Source: a virus. Taken from it: DNA of 31,941 nucleotides. The first letter of the stretch is position 1. Each line of letters begins with the position of its first letter. The notes under the pieces were generated by a model. The model saw only the letters and a program-made list of their open reading frames with translations. It did not search any database and was not told where the DNA came from. The DNA lies in the IMG/VR virus record IMGVR_UViG_3300047557_001664, positions 1 through 31,941 of that record; one strand, 5' to 3'. The translations under genes were made by a program, and so were the position numbers. Positions 1-6,505 of the stretch are shown here, in pieces.

Positions 1-45
1 TGCTTAGGCTACGTGATTACCAGTCATCGCCCCTATGCTGAGTTG

Positions 46-156
46 TTACCCTGTCCACATCATGTTGAATGTTTCACGCATAATGTACGCTGCTATGTTG
101 TCTGCTCTGCATTGCGCTAACGGTGCCATAGCCACCGGGTCAATTATCGTCGCCAC
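46..156 (-). CDS. possible small ORF, perhaps the 3' part of a broken gene
   Basis: A GTG-started reading frame of 36 codons with no clear ribosome-binding site. The peptide (ends NMMWTG) looks protein-like. Just upstream on the minus strand, two further protein-like stretches lie in shifted frames: one starting MWCKRIDKPNP near 239, and one containing TKEQYYKNPVTTF. Joining them needs a -1 shift near a CCCC run and a later +1 shift. This could be a decayed gene, sequencing error, or chance. I see nothing else in bases 1-266. Confidence 0.2.
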   Translation of the reverse strand: MATIIDPVAMAPLAQCRADNIAAYIMRETFNMMWTG

Positions 157-266
157 ACGCTACTTTCAGGAAAGTAGTAACCGGATTTTTGTAGTATTGT
201 TCCTTAGTCAGGGGTTTGGCTTGTCAATACGTTTGCACCACATCTTTACTAAGGTACTACAAAACT

Positions 267-342
267 TGGCTGCTCAGGTAGGGATCGAACCTACGACATC
301 CTGATTAACAGTCAGGCGCAACTACCGCTGTGCTACTGAGCA
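267..342 (-). tRNA. tRNA-Asn (anticodon GTT)
   Basis: The minus strand folds as a cloverleaf: acceptor TGCTCAG pairs with CTGAGCA, discriminator G, then an encoded CCA. The anticodon loop CTGTTAA gives GTT, and the T loop has the TTCGA signature. It is the last gene of the left tRNA cluster, 8 nt after tRNA-Asp. Confidence 0.95.
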
Positions 343-349
343 ATAATTC

Positions 350-427
350 TGGCGACATGTACGGGATTCGAACCCGTGGTCTCCGCCGTGACAGGGCGGC
401 GCATTAGGCCAACTATGCTAACATGCC
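350..427 (-). tRNA. tRNA-Asp (anticodon GTC)
   Basis: Acceptor GGCATGT pairs with ACATGTC with one G-T pair; discriminator G and encoded CCA follow. The anticodon stem CCGCC/GGCGG carries loop CTGTCAC, so the anticodon is GTC. The T loop is TTCGAAT. It lies 8 nt from both neighbouring tRNA genes (Gln and Asn), so the three are probably cut from one transcript. Confidence 0.95.
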
Positions 428-434
428 ATATTCT

Positions 435-510
435 TGGCAGGAGGTACAGGACTCGAACCTGTGCATGTCGGAATCAAAATCCGATGCCTTACCAACTTGG
501 CGAACCTCCA
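435..510 (-). tRNA. tRNA-Gln (anticodon TTG)
   Basis: The anticodon stem TCGGA/TCCGA carries loop TTTTGAT, giving TTG. The acceptor stem GGAGGT/ACCTCC is followed by G and an encoded CCA. Positions 1 and 72 are T and T, so the first pair is open. A weak 1-72 pair is a known identity feature of bacterial tRNA-Gln. Confidence 0.94.
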
Positions 511-592
511 ACTGAACCATTTAGAAACACACTAGGACTTCACAGAAGATAATTACCTTTGGAACAACCCTCAGAACTAATGTGTTTTTAGA

Positions 593-668
593 TGGTGGGG
601 CCACAGGGATTCGAACCCTGACCTGACGGATTAAAAGTCCGCTGTCTTAACCGTTTGACTATAGCCCC
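593..668 (-). tRNA. tRNA-Lys (anticodon TTT)
   Basis: Acceptor GGGGCTA pairs with TGGCCCC (one T-G pair), then discriminator A and encoded CCA. The anticodon loop is CTTTTAA, giving TTT, and the T arm is CAGGG/CCCTG around TTCGAAT. It lies between a small protein gene (711-902) and tRNA-Gln. Confidence 0.95.
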
Positions 669-710
669 GTTATCTTACCACTCTTGTCACTGTCCATAAT
701 GGACTCTCCT

Positions 711-902
711 TTATTTTACAAAAAACCCTGATTCATTTGAATGATACAATCGAACACTTTGATTCAGTTTTACAATTTTATATTCTTTACCTTTCAGCAG
801 AGAATAACCTCGTTGGAAAAACTTTGCTTCTTTCATACCAATTGCAACTTTTTCTCCAACTTTGTACTTATTGAAACGACCAATGTAACGATTCGTATTC
901 AT
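711..902 (-). CDS. small hypothetical protein between tRNA genes
   Basis: A 63-residue protein rich in Lys, Tyr and Phe. The start has a GGAG box 7 nt upstream. It sits between tRNA-Glu and tRNA-Lys in the same direction, so it should be cotranscribed with them. The sequence (…YKVGEKVAIGMKEAKF…) hints at a small beta-rich fold, but I recognise no family. Confidence 0.6.
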   Translation of the reverse strand: MNTNRYIGRFNKYKVGEKVAIGMKEAKFFQRGYSLLKGKEYKIVKLNQSVRLYHSNESGFFVK

Positions 903-924
903 ATAATCTCCAATAATTTAATCT

Positions 925-1000
925 TGGTACACCCAACGGGATTCGAACCCGTGTTGCTGCCTTGAAAGGGCAATGTCCTAGGCCTCTAGACGATGGGTGC
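925..1000 (-). tRNA. tRNA-Glu (anticodon TTC)
   Basis: Acceptor GCACCCA pairs with TGGGTGT (G-T at the first pair), then discriminator A and encoded CCA. The anticodon stem TTGCC/GGCAG carries loop CTTTCAA, giving TTC. It is the first tRNA downstream of the promoter at 1151-1179. Confidence 0.95.
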
Positions 1001-1083
1001 ATTTCAAAAACTAACAAGGAACTGACTATTACATGATGCCGAAGTCATTGCCGCATCAAACCCTTGCTAAACTCTTTTTCAGA

Positions 1084-1096
1084 GAACGGACCGTTC
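1084..1096. repeat. 13-bp palindrome in the tRNA-operon leader
   Basis: GAACGG-A-CCGTTC is a perfect 6-bp inverted repeat around one base. It lies downstream of the promoter at 1151-1179 and before tRNA-Glu. It could be an operator, a leader hairpin, or chance. No protein is encoded in the roughly 220 bases between tRNA-Glu and tRNA-Pro. Confidence 0.35.
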
Positions 1097-1121
1097 ACTT
1101 CCGTTTTTTTTGCTGCTTACT

Positions 1122-1133
1122 TTTTAAAGATCA
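1122..1133 (-). promoter_or_regulatory. boxA-like antitermination element
   Basis: On the minus strand this reads TGATCTTTAAAA, 18 nt downstream of the -10 box at 1151-1156 and ahead of tRNA-Glu. The E. coli rRNA boxA consensus is TGYTCTTTAAMA, so 11 of 12 positions fit. In rRNA operons boxA loads NusB/S10 so that untranslated RNA escapes Rho. That role here is inferred from match and position only. Confidence 0.4.
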
Positions 1134-1150
1134 ATCACTCAACAAACATC

Positions 1151-1179
1151 ATTCTACAGAAATACCACATCTTTGTCAA
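1151..1179 (-). promoter_or_regulatory. sigma70 promoter of the tRNA operon
   Basis: Exact -35 TTGACA at 1174-1179, 17-bp spacer, -10 TAGAAT at 1151-1156. It should drive tRNA-Glu, the 63-residue gene, and tRNA-Lys, Gln, Asp and Asn. tRNA-Pro lies upstream of it and is not covered. Confidence 0.75.
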
Positions 1180-1226
1180 GCATTTTATTGTGTTGTTGTT
1201 TTACAACACATTACTACTTTGATAAC

Positions 1227-1300
1227 TGGTCTCGGTAGAAGGAATCAAACCTTCGACACATGGTCCCAAACCACGTATGTTATCACTACACCACACCGAG
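1227..1300 (-). tRNA. tRNA-Pro (anticodon TGG)
   Basis: Acceptor CTCGGTG pairs with TACCGAG, with the C1-G72 pair typical of bacterial tRNA-Pro, then A and encoded CCA. The anticodon loop TTTGGGA gives TGG. Its 5' end directly abuts the U-tract of a terminator-like hairpin at 1303-1338, an odd arrangement for expression. Confidence 0.94.
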
Positions 1301-1302
1301 AA

Positions 1303-1338
1303 ATAAAAAACCCCGAAAACTTTTGATTTTCGGGGTTT
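1303..1338 (-). terminator. Rho-independent terminator-like hairpin
   Basis: On the minus strand the stem is AACCCCGAAAA with TTTTCGGGGTT around a 7-nt loop, followed by TTTTATTT. This is a strong intrinsic terminator for the genes to the right. The U-tract ends at the first base of tRNA-Pro, so tRNA-Pro would depend on read-through, or the hairpin could serve processing instead. Confidence 0.8.
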
Positions 1339-1366
1339 GTGTAATCTTAAAACTACAAACTATATT

Positions 1367-1462
1367 CTATACACAAACTCCCGTTTGAATCGCCCATGAG
1401 CCATTATCGCTAAATGTGCGATATTCTTGGCAGGGCTTCGTATTGTGTATATGTTTGTTCAT
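1367..1462 (-). CDS. 31-residue hypothetical protein
   Basis: A short frame starting 4 nt after the stop of the gene at 1467, so translation is probably coupled. The peptide (…YRTFSDNGSWAIQTGVCV) looks protein-like. The ribosome-binding site is weak. It precedes the terminator at 1303-1338, making it the last gene of that unit. No family recognised. Confidence 0.4.
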   Translation of the reverse strand: MNKHIHNTKPCQEYRTFSDNGSWAIQTGVCV

Positions 1463-1466
1463 AATC

Positions 1467-1865
1467 TTATTTATACATTTTAACTCTGAAAATCATCTCA
1501 TCCAAAAATATATTTCGAATATATTGTTGAATGTGGTCTTGAGTTTTAAGTATAGCCTCAATATGTTCTGTTGTCAAGTCTTTTAACGGTACATATTTCA
1601 AAGGCTGCTTACCATCTTTGCCACGTGTACCCCACTTAAATGCTTCACGAATTACATCATGTGGATCATCCGAATACACCGACAATTCCTCATAAGGTGC
1701 TTCATCATGTACGTTACGACGAAGATAATCTAAGCCGCCATCGACCATGTATATAAGTCCATTTTTATCGGGATGAGATTTAAAATCATGCCGATGCATG
1801 GACTCAAGAATCGTACCGTCAGGTGTACGGATACGATTCGATACGATTCTTTCTTTACTCATCAT
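1467..1865 (-). CDS. conserved hypothetical phage protein
   Basis: About 132 residues, soluble, highly charged, with a helical C-terminal half (…LTTEHIEAILKTQDHIQQYIRN…). Two start codons lie in tandem (MMSKERI); both overlap or follow the TGA of the upstream 55-residue gene. The middle has YSDDPHDVIREAFKWGTRG. I do not recognise a catalytic motif. A promoter-like element lies inside the gene at 1549-1577. Confidence 0.8.
   Translation of the reverse strand: MMSKERIVSNRIRTPDGTILESMHRHDFKSHPDKNGLIYMVDGGLDYLRRNVHDEAPYEELSVYSDDPHDVIREAFKWGTRGKDGKQPLKYVPLKDLTTEHIEAILKTQDHIQQYIRNIFLDEMIFRVKMYK
1549..1577 (-). promoter_or_regulatory. internal sigma70 promoter
   Basis: TTGACA at 1572-1577 and TATACT at 1549-1554 with a 17-bp spacer, inside the coding region of the 132-residue gene. 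It would transcribe the 31-residue ORF and read toward the terminator before tRNA-Pro. Being inside a gene, chance is more likely than for the intergenic promoters. Confidence 0.45.
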
Positions 1866-2029
1866 TCTACACACCAACCTTCATCAATCAAGCCACGTGC
1901 CGTTCGACCATACGAACCTTGCAATTTCCAAACAAGTCCAGAATCGATCAATTCTTGAAACAATTCGATAGTGGCCTCAAAATCTAGTTTGCCTTGTTCA
2001 AAAGCGATAATTTTATCTATATGATCCAT
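1862..2029 (-). CDS. small conserved phage protein (DUF7417-like)
   Basis: A 55-residue helical protein, M-DHIDKIIAFEQGKLDFEA…, followed by LFQELIDSGLVWKLQGSYG. From memory this pattern is common in T4-like and other phages as a DUF7417-type protein; its function is unknown. The start was chosen because GGAGG lies 7 nt upstream of ATG 2029. Its TGA overlaps the next start. Confidence 0.8.
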   Translation of the reverse strand: MDHIDKIIAFEQGKLDFEATIELFQELIDSGLVWKLQGSYGRTARGLIDEGWCVE

Positions 2030-2031
2030 GA

Positions 2032-2421
2032 TTAAGCCTCCAGAGCATAAGGTTTGTTCCACTTACCGATGTTTACGTCGATATACCAACCAACATTAAA
2101 GTAATCGACTTGTGCATCAGATTTGTCCCAGTTACCAGCATTCATTGCTGGAATCACTTCACTCAAAAAGTGATATGCTTCACCATTGAAGTGGCTTTTG
2201 TAATGATACGGATTTACCTGAATACCAAATTTCTCAGCATCGGCACGTGTTTCTGGTGTATCACCGTAGTCACCGATAAAATCCACTTTACCAGATTTTA
2301 CATTCAGCACCAGCGTAGAATGATTGCGTACTGCAAGGCTGGCTTTGACGCCATACTTTTTGCAGATTGCCTTAATCTTAGGTGCCAACTTTGCCTTCAA
2401 ATCTTGCGAAACGTAAGCCAT
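2032..2421 (-). CDS. conserved hypothetical phage protein (LPD29-like C-terminus)
   Basis: About 129 residues. The start MAYVSQ has GGAGG 6 nt upstream. The middle (AVRNHSTLVLNVKSGKVDFI) and end (VGWYIDVNIGKWNKPYAL) recall widespread phage proteins, possibly related to the large-polyvalent-protein LPD29 domain. No known activity. It is the first gene after the promoter at 2455-2483. Confidence 0.8.
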   Translation of the reverse strand: MAYVSQDLKAKLAPKIKAICKKYGVKASLAVRNHSTLVLNVKSGKVDFIGDYGDTPETRADAEKFGIQVNPYHYKSHFNGEAYHFLSEVIPAMNAGNWDKSDAQVDYFNVGWYIDVNIGKWNKPYALEA

Positions 2422-2454
2422 CACAAACCTCCATGTAATTAATCAACATGTATA

Positions 2455-2483
2455 ATTATAGCGGCACTGCGGTACTCTGTCAA
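2455..2483 (-). promoter_or_regulatory. consensus sigma70 promoter
   Basis: TTGACA (2478-2483), 17-bp spacer, TATAAT (2455-2460): a full consensus match. The start codon of the next gene is 33 nt beyond the -10 box. It should drive the genes from 2421 leftwards. Confidence 0.9.
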
Positions 2484-2719
2484 CCAGTATTTTTGTTGCT
2501 TTTTAGCAACATTTCTTCTTCGGTGTTGTCAAGTTGAAAATGCTGGACAACATCATCCCAGAAGTCTATTGCATACCCGTCAAATTGCTGTTTTTGAAAC
2601 ACTTGGTATATTTCTGACAACACATTCAAAGTGTATGCTTTTTGATAAGTTTCAAAGACGGCAGGATAAAAACTGCCGCCTGTTTGCAGTGCTAAATCAT
2701 TCAGCAGTTTTTGATTCAT
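2480..2719 (-). CDS. hypothetical phage protein
   Basis: 79 residues, acidic and helical, with YQKAYTLNVLSEIYQVFQKQ and a Glu-rich end. Its start lies inside the 3' end of the phosphatase-like gene (23-nt overlap), so the two are probably coupled. Its last codons overlap the promoter at 2455-2483. No family recognised. Confidence 0.75.
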   Translation of the reverse strand: MNQKLLNDLALQTGGSFYPAVFETYQKAYTLNVLSEIYQVFQKQQFDGYAIDFWDDVVQHFQLDNTEEEMLLKSNKNTG

Positions 2720-3068
2720 AACGCTCCTTGATCAACTCAATTAGTTCTGGATTGCGATACTCATAGATATCAGGAATTTGCAAATCAATGATTGGCTTAT
2801 CAATCATCCATTCCATCATTTTATTCCGTACCCACAATGCGTGTTCGGTATCAGCGCACACAACCTCATCAGCCCACATCAGCAAATCTTCCGTAACAGG
2901 AATCAATGCAAATCCTGCCGTGCCTGCCGACCGTGTATTGAAGTTATACGGGTCAGCAGATAGAATGTGTGCTATCGTAGGCGACCGTAACATATTGGCC
3001 GAGCAAACTGTCAACACACGTTTATAGTCGCCTTGAAAGCGATTGGAGTGAACGCCGTATCTATTCAT
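2697..3068 (-). CDS. low-molecular-weight protein-tyrosine-phosphatase-like protein
   Basis: About 123 residues from ATG 3068, which overlaps the upstream stop and has GGA 5 nt ahead; ATG 3077 is an alternative. VLTVCSANMLRSP gives the C-X5-R-S phosphate loop (Cys22, Arg28). It is followed by SAGTAG, a strand ending in WADEVVCAD as in the family, and a possible general acid near IPD100. LMW phosphatases and arsenate reductases share this fold, and the loop differs from the usual CxGNxCRS. Activity is therefore plausible but not certain. The substrate is unknown. Confidence 0.7.
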   Translation of the reverse strand: MNRYGVHSNRFQGDYKRVLTVCSANMLRSPTIAHILSADPYNFNTRSAGTAGFALIPVTEDLLMWADEVVCADTEHALWVRNKMMEWMIDKPIIDLQIPDIYEYRNPELIELIKERYESKTAE

Positions 3069-3648
3069 TTTTTCCATTCAATTTATCAAACTCTTCTTTG
3101 AGTTCGGTTAATGTTTGTTTCATTTCTTCTTCTGTTAATTCTGAAGAAGAATTATCGGGACCATCCCAACTATCCCATTCTTCTTCTGTTTCCCAATCAC
3201 GTTTGTATTGTGCTATGCCATACGTATCTTCGAGAATTTCTGGCAATTCTTCTTCGATTTCATCAGCAGACAATTCTGCATACTCATAATAATTATCCGC
3301 ACCATCTTCGTAGATACCAGCAAAGGCCATACCAGGTTCGTTATACAGGCCTTCTACTTCCCAGCCATCTTGCTCAATGTATTCGTATAGTGTAATAGGT
3401 GGTCCCCATGCTGTTTCAAAGGTAACATAAATGGTATCATCACCAGTTCGTTCCCAATCAATGATTCTTGCATCCCATTTGGTGCCCCAATTCTCTACAC
3501 ACCAACCATAATCCCATTCACCTTCATATGGCCGAAAATGTGCAAGTAACTGTGCATCATCACCTTTATTTAACTCTGCTTCAAGTTCATCTATTTTTGA
3601 CTTTTCGGCATGGCGAACCGTCAGTGAATTGTCGCACCAATTGGGCAT
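3061..3648 (-). CDS. Api92/DUF1281-like ferredoxin-fold protein
   Basis: 195 residues starting MPNWCDNSLTV, the hallmark N-terminus of phage and plasmid Api92/DUF1281-like proteins. The next part has ENWGTKW and TFETAWGPP, also typical. The C-terminal third is strongly acidic (runs of Glu and Asp). The start has AAGGAG 8 nt upstream. Function of the family is unknown; the acidic tail might mimic nucleic acid, which is a guess. Confidence 0.8.
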   Translation of the reverse strand: MPNWCDNSLTVRHAEKSKIDELEAELNKGDDAQLLAHFRPYEGEWDYGWCVENWGTKWDARIIDWERTGDDTIYVTFETAWGPPITLYEYIEQDGWEVEGLYNEPGMAFAGIYEDGADNYYEYAELSADEIEEELPEILEDTYGIAQYKRDWETEEEWDSWDGPDNSSSELTEEEMKQTLTELKEEFDKLNGKNE

Positions 3649-3663
3649 AATATATCTCCTTAT

Positions 3664-3822
3664 TTACAGTTTACAAACCGCTTGTACTTCTACAGCGTTA
3701 TAACCTTTAGCGATTGCTACCTCACGACAACTCTGGCGCATCGTGGCCTCATAGACCGAAACAAATGTCAGTGTACCAATAAACACCAGAAAACCAGTCA
3801 AAAACAAAAGACCTTCTTTCAT
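3664..3822 (-). CDS. small single-pass membrane protein
   Basis: 52 residues from ATG 3822, chosen for AAGGAG 7 nt upstream. One hydrophobic segment near residues 4-22 (LLFLTGFLVFIGTLTFVSV) is followed by a short tail with two cysteines. Unknown function. It follows another small membrane gene at 3834-3980. Confidence 0.7.
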   Translation of the reverse strand: MKEGLLFLTGFLVFIGTLTFVSVYEATMRQSCREVAIAKGYNAVEVQAVCKL

Positions 3823-3833
3823 TTCACTTCTCC

Positions 3834-3980
3834 TTAAAAAATCGATGATAGTGCAGAAGCACCGTTCCAAGCCGATACTATCAAATAGGTCCATGCCCAT
3901 CCAGTACGACCTTCATCGGCCGCTATTGTACAGGCATTCCAAAATATCAATGCAAAAACAACGTTAATCAATAATAGCAT
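3834..3980 (-). CDS. 48-residue membrane protein
   Basis: An intact frame filling the gap between its neighbours. It has two hydrophobic stretches, MLLLINVVFALIFWNACTIA and WAWTYLIVSAWNGASALSSIF. Its TAA sits just upstream of the ribosome-binding site of the next gene. A purine-rich but weak site precedes the start. Unknown function. Confidence 0.6.
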   Translation of the reverse strand: MLLLINVVFALIFWNACTIAADEGRTGWAWTYLIVSAWNGASALSSIF

Positions 3981-3995
3981 ACTTTTATTCTTTAT

Positions 3996-4394
3996 TCAGG
4001 TTTTATTTTGATGATGATTATCACACAGTGTACGAATCCAACCGCTGGCTGTCGAATAGCCAGGTGCACCACATTCTTCACAGGTGTGCCGACTTATTTC
4101 TTCGGCCATGCGTAGCACACCGTCAGTGTATTCATTACCACCACGGTGATAGATTGTCAACATACCAAACTTTTCTTTGACCTGCTCAAAGACAACTTGC
4201 TCAATCTCTATACCACGGCGACGAGACATATCGATATGCGACTGCACCAGCCTCATGGCACTGTCGAGGATGTTATACCAGCCGTCACCATGATCAAAGC
4301 CCCAACACATGGCCGTTTGCATGGCACCGAGGCGCCGTTCAGCCATTATGTCAGGGTATTTTTCACACAGTTTTCTATCGAGGTCAGGACTCAT
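3996..4394 (-). CDS. conserved phage protein with C-terminal zinc-binding motif
   Basis: About 132 residues from the ATG of MSPDLD, which overlaps the upstream gene. MCWGFDHGDGWYNIL, a KEKFGMLTIY segment and C-terminal CEECGAP…GWIRTLCDNHH recall a widespread phage family. The four Cys/His positions could bind zinc. Function unknown. Confidence 0.82.
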   Translation of the reverse strand: MSPDLDRKLCEKYPDIMAERRLGAMQTAMCWGFDHGDGWYNILDSAMRLVQSHIDMSRRRGIEIEQVVFEQVKEKFGMLTIYHRGGNEYTDGVLRMAEEISRHTCEECGAPGYSTASGWIRTLCDNHHQNKT

Positions 4395-4548
4395 CTTTGC
4401 GGTTGATTTTCTCAACTTCCATGAGAATGAGCATCAGCGCCGCAAAGATACTCAAATCAATCCGACCCAGAAACAAACACACAACCATCAGACCAGACCA
4501 GACAAACCCTAGACCAGTCCGCAGTCTTTCCTTTGTAAACCATTCCAT
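4384..4548 (-). CDS. 54-residue membrane protein
   Basis: Two hydrophobic segments (GFVWSGLMVVCLFLG and IDLSIFAALMLILMEV) separated by an Arg-Asp turn, with a charged C-terminus. The start overlaps the upstream TAA (TAATG) and has GGAG 7 nt ahead. Its end overlaps the next start. Unknown role; it resembles a small hairpin membrane protein. Confidence 0.65.
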   Translation of the reverse strand: MEWFTKERLRTGLGFVWSGLMVVCLFLGRIDLSIFAALMLILMEVEKINRKDES

Positions 4549-4847
4549 TATACCACTCCTGTCCAGGTTGTACGATTCAGATACGAATCAGGTTTGAACA
4601 CATTGCCACGCACAAAGTTTCGAGCCGGCGATTTCCACGATGCCGCTCTCCAGATATCACCGGTGGCCTTATCGATAAACGAATGTACCGAGCGGGAGCC
4701 CCAGGACACCGACACCACTTTTACATATTTGTTGCCTTCATCAAACTCAATGCCGAACCGTTCACCGTTCGGATTTTCATATCGTAACTCATAATGGCGA
4801 ACGATAGCATCTTTATAACCAATCAGTGCAGTAGCCAAATCAGACAT
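4548..4847 (-). CDS. conserved hypothetical phage protein
   Basis: 99 residues, soluble, with NKYVKVVSVSWGSRSVHSF then DKATGDIWRAASWKSPA, a pattern I recognise from many phage genomes without a known function. AAGGAG lies 8 nt upstream of the start. Coupled to the membrane gene that follows. Confidence 0.85.
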   Translation of the reverse strand: MSDLATALIGYKDAIVRHYELRYENPNGERFGIEFDEGNKYVKVVSVSWGSRSVHSFIDKATGDIWRAASWKSPARNFVRGNVFKPDSYLNRTTWTGVV

Positions 4848-4857
4848 AATTTTCTCC

Positions 4858-5532
4858 TTAATTTACAGTAGCACCAAACTTCGGAATCGACCGAGCGATA
4901 TTGTTTTTCAGCACACTCATATACGATTCAGTGCGAGCCTTGGCACATTTCTCAGCATAGAATACATCAGGCTCAGGTGCCACCACTTCACAATTATGTG
5001 CCCAGACCCAGATCATATTCTTGTAATTCTCATACACTTTACCATTTCGCTCAACAGTCACCTTTTCATCATCCAGTGCAATACCAAGTTTATCACGCAT
5101 GACCGAGCGATAGCCCATACCGTATTGCATTTCTTTTACGACAACCACACGACCCTCTTTACCCTTCAGTGCTTTGTCACGACCACCGACCACACGCACC
5201 AGGCGACCACGTTTTGCAGGATTCTTTGCTTCGTACTCAGCATTCTCCAACTCAACATTCAGAAATCGAGCATACTCAGCAGACTCAATCTCAGGGAGTA
5301 ACGAACCAAAATCCGCATCAATTTCGACCACAGCATCATTGTCCAACCACTGCTCACGAATCACCTTGCCGTCCCAGTAGAAAGCCTTGGTGACCATCTC
5401 CCAGATATCCGACATAATTTGCTCAGAATCGTTACGAATAAACAAAGTGGTACCTACACCAATCGATACAGGCACTTTGACAATTGCACCACCGACCACT
5501 GAAGGATATTCAGTTTTGGTAAAGTTAATCAT
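4858..5532 (-). CDS. hypothetical phage protein with a KOW-like segment
   Basis: 224 residues. Around residues 105-150 the sequence RGRLVRVVGGRDKALKGKEG and the following strands look like a KOW or SH3-like barrel, which in other proteins binds RNA or protein. The N-terminal half is acidic. It is the first gene after the consensus promoter at 5565-5593. The function is unknown and the KOW match is only by eye. Confidence 0.75.
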   Translation of the reverse strand: MINFTKTEYPSVVGGAIVKVPVSIGVGTTLFIRNDSEQIMSDIWEMVTKAFYWDGKVIREQWLDNDAVVEIDADFGSLLPEIESAEYARFLNVELENAEYEAKNPAKRGRLVRVVGGRDKALKGKEGRVVVVKEMQYGMGYRSVMRDKLGIALDDEKVTVERNGKVYENYKNMIWVWAHNCEVVAPEPDVFYAEKCAKARTESYMSVLKNNIARSIPKFGATVN

Positions 5533-5564
5533 TTCGTATCTCCATTCACTCTCAACATGGATCC

Positions 5565-5593
5565 ATTATAGCCGAGGTCGGCCAGATTGTCAA
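5565..5593 (-). promoter_or_regulatory. consensus sigma70 promoter
   Basis: TTGACA (5588-5593), 17-bp spacer, TATAAT (5565-5570). The next start codon is 32 nt beyond the -10 box. The -35 box overlaps the stop of the membrane gene at 5590. Confidence 0.9.
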
Positions 5594-5838
5594 GCAATTC
5601 CATATAGTTTCATAAAAGCAACAAATGCACCTACACCGAGTATGATCGGCAGAAAGCGAATCACCAGTTTAATTGCAATATATGCAACAAATGCAAAAAT
5701 GAAAAGAATTGCTGTATCGTTATCAAAAACAAAATCTGGTATGTCCACAGAAGGTGTTGTCTTTTGCACAACCACCTCAGTGGTTTCAGTTATCTCAGTT
5801 ATCTCAGAAGACTCAGCGGGAACCAGTGTTATTGGCAT
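5590..5838 (-). CDS. small membrane protein with Thr/Glu-rich N-terminus
   Basis: 82 residues from ATG 5838, which has GGAAAG 6 nt upstream. The first 30 residues are rich in Thr, Glu and Val (ITEITETTEVVVQ). Two hydrophobic stretches follow (ILFIFAFVAYIAIKLVI and FLPIILGVGAFVAF). The N-terminal part probably lies outside the membrane. Unknown role. Confidence 0.65.
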   Translation of the reverse strand: MPITLVPAESSEITEITETTEVVVQKTTPSVDIPDFVFDNDTAILFIFAFVAYIAIKLVIRFLPIILGVGAFVAFMKLYGIA

Positions 5839-5959
5839 TTTTTGCTTTCCGTAAGTAATAGTGAAGCCAACCAGAATTAGAATCCTGGTAACGAAAGTAT
5901 AATACAACTAACAGATTAACAACGACATAGATTGCCAGAGCGATATAAAGAATTTTCAT
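5813..5959 (-). CDS. 48-residue single-pass membrane protein
   Basis: A frame beginning MKILYIALAIYVVVNLLVVL, a signal-anchor helix, then a basic polar tail. ATG overlaps the upstream TGA (ATGA), and its end overlaps the next gene by 26 nt. Unknown function. Confidence 0.6.
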   Translation of the reverse strand: MKILYIALAIYVVVNLLVVLYFRYQDSNSGWLHYYLRKAKNANNTGSR

Positions 5960-6456
5960 TTTTGCAAGTGTGCTAAACGTTTACGCCGATATGAACTCCA
6001 ATTTTCCTTTGGCAATTGTGCAGGAATACGTTCAGTCAATATACGTTTTTGTTTACCATAATATTTGCTCATTTCTTTATACTCAGCCTCAGCAAACCCA
6101 GGTGAATAATCAGGCCTCCACCAACCTTCGATATAATCAATGATATTCACCAAATCATTCTCAGTTAGCTTGTACCATTCACCACGAACGTTCTTAGGTG
6201 CATACCAACGTTTCATTGTATGCTCATACCTAGCCGCATACTTGTACATAAAATCGGTTACGTAAATGACCTTCAACTCTTCCCAGTGATTTGCTTGCAA
6301 GTCCTTGAGCCGATTCGCAATAGGACTCCGTGTGATGCCAATCTTTGTAGCAGAGCCACGTTTTCCAGAACCAATCAAATACAGATAAGCGGGAGGCTGC
6401 AAATCCCTGAGCCAATCAGCACGTAGGTCAGGTTCAATATCATAGACATAAGCCAT
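5956..6456 (-). CDS. GIY-YIG-type protein, T5orf172/MUG113-like
   Basis: 166 residues. AYLYLIGSGKRGSATKIGIT matches the first strands of the T5orf172/MUG113 branch of GIY-YIG nucleases. It is followed by NRLKDLQ (catalytic Arg region), YEHTMKRWY and GEWYKLT. Such proteins may be stand-alone homing-type nucleases or non-catalytic DNA binders. The start has GGAGAG upstream. The last 50 residues are basic. Confidence 0.75.
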   Translation of the reverse strand: MAYVYDIEPDLRADWLRDLQPPAYLYLIGSGKRGSATKIGITRSPIANRLKDLQANHWEELKVIYVTDFMYKYAARYEHTMKRWYAPKNVRGEWYKLTENDLVNIIDYIEGWWRPDYSPGFAEAEYKEMSKYYGKQKRILTERIPAQLPKENWSSYRRKRLAHLQK

Positions 6457-6505
6457 TGTTCAACTCTCCACACTCCGGTGGTTCCAAAAAAAATTTTAGT
6501 GCGAT

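Noticed and set aside
659-697. A 12-codon frame with a good GGAG box running into tRNA-Lys
   Set aside because: It ends inside the tRNA acceptor stem, and the peptide (MDSDKSGKITGL) gives no further support.
1085-1110. AACGGA…TCCGTT followed by a T-run on the plus strand, like a terminator
   Set aside because: No plus-strand gene exists to be terminated, and the stem is only 6 bp with a long loop.
1468-1475. TATAAATA on the minus strand, matching the T4 late promoter
   Set aside because: A single AT-rich octamer inside a coding end; no similar sites stand before other genes in the window.
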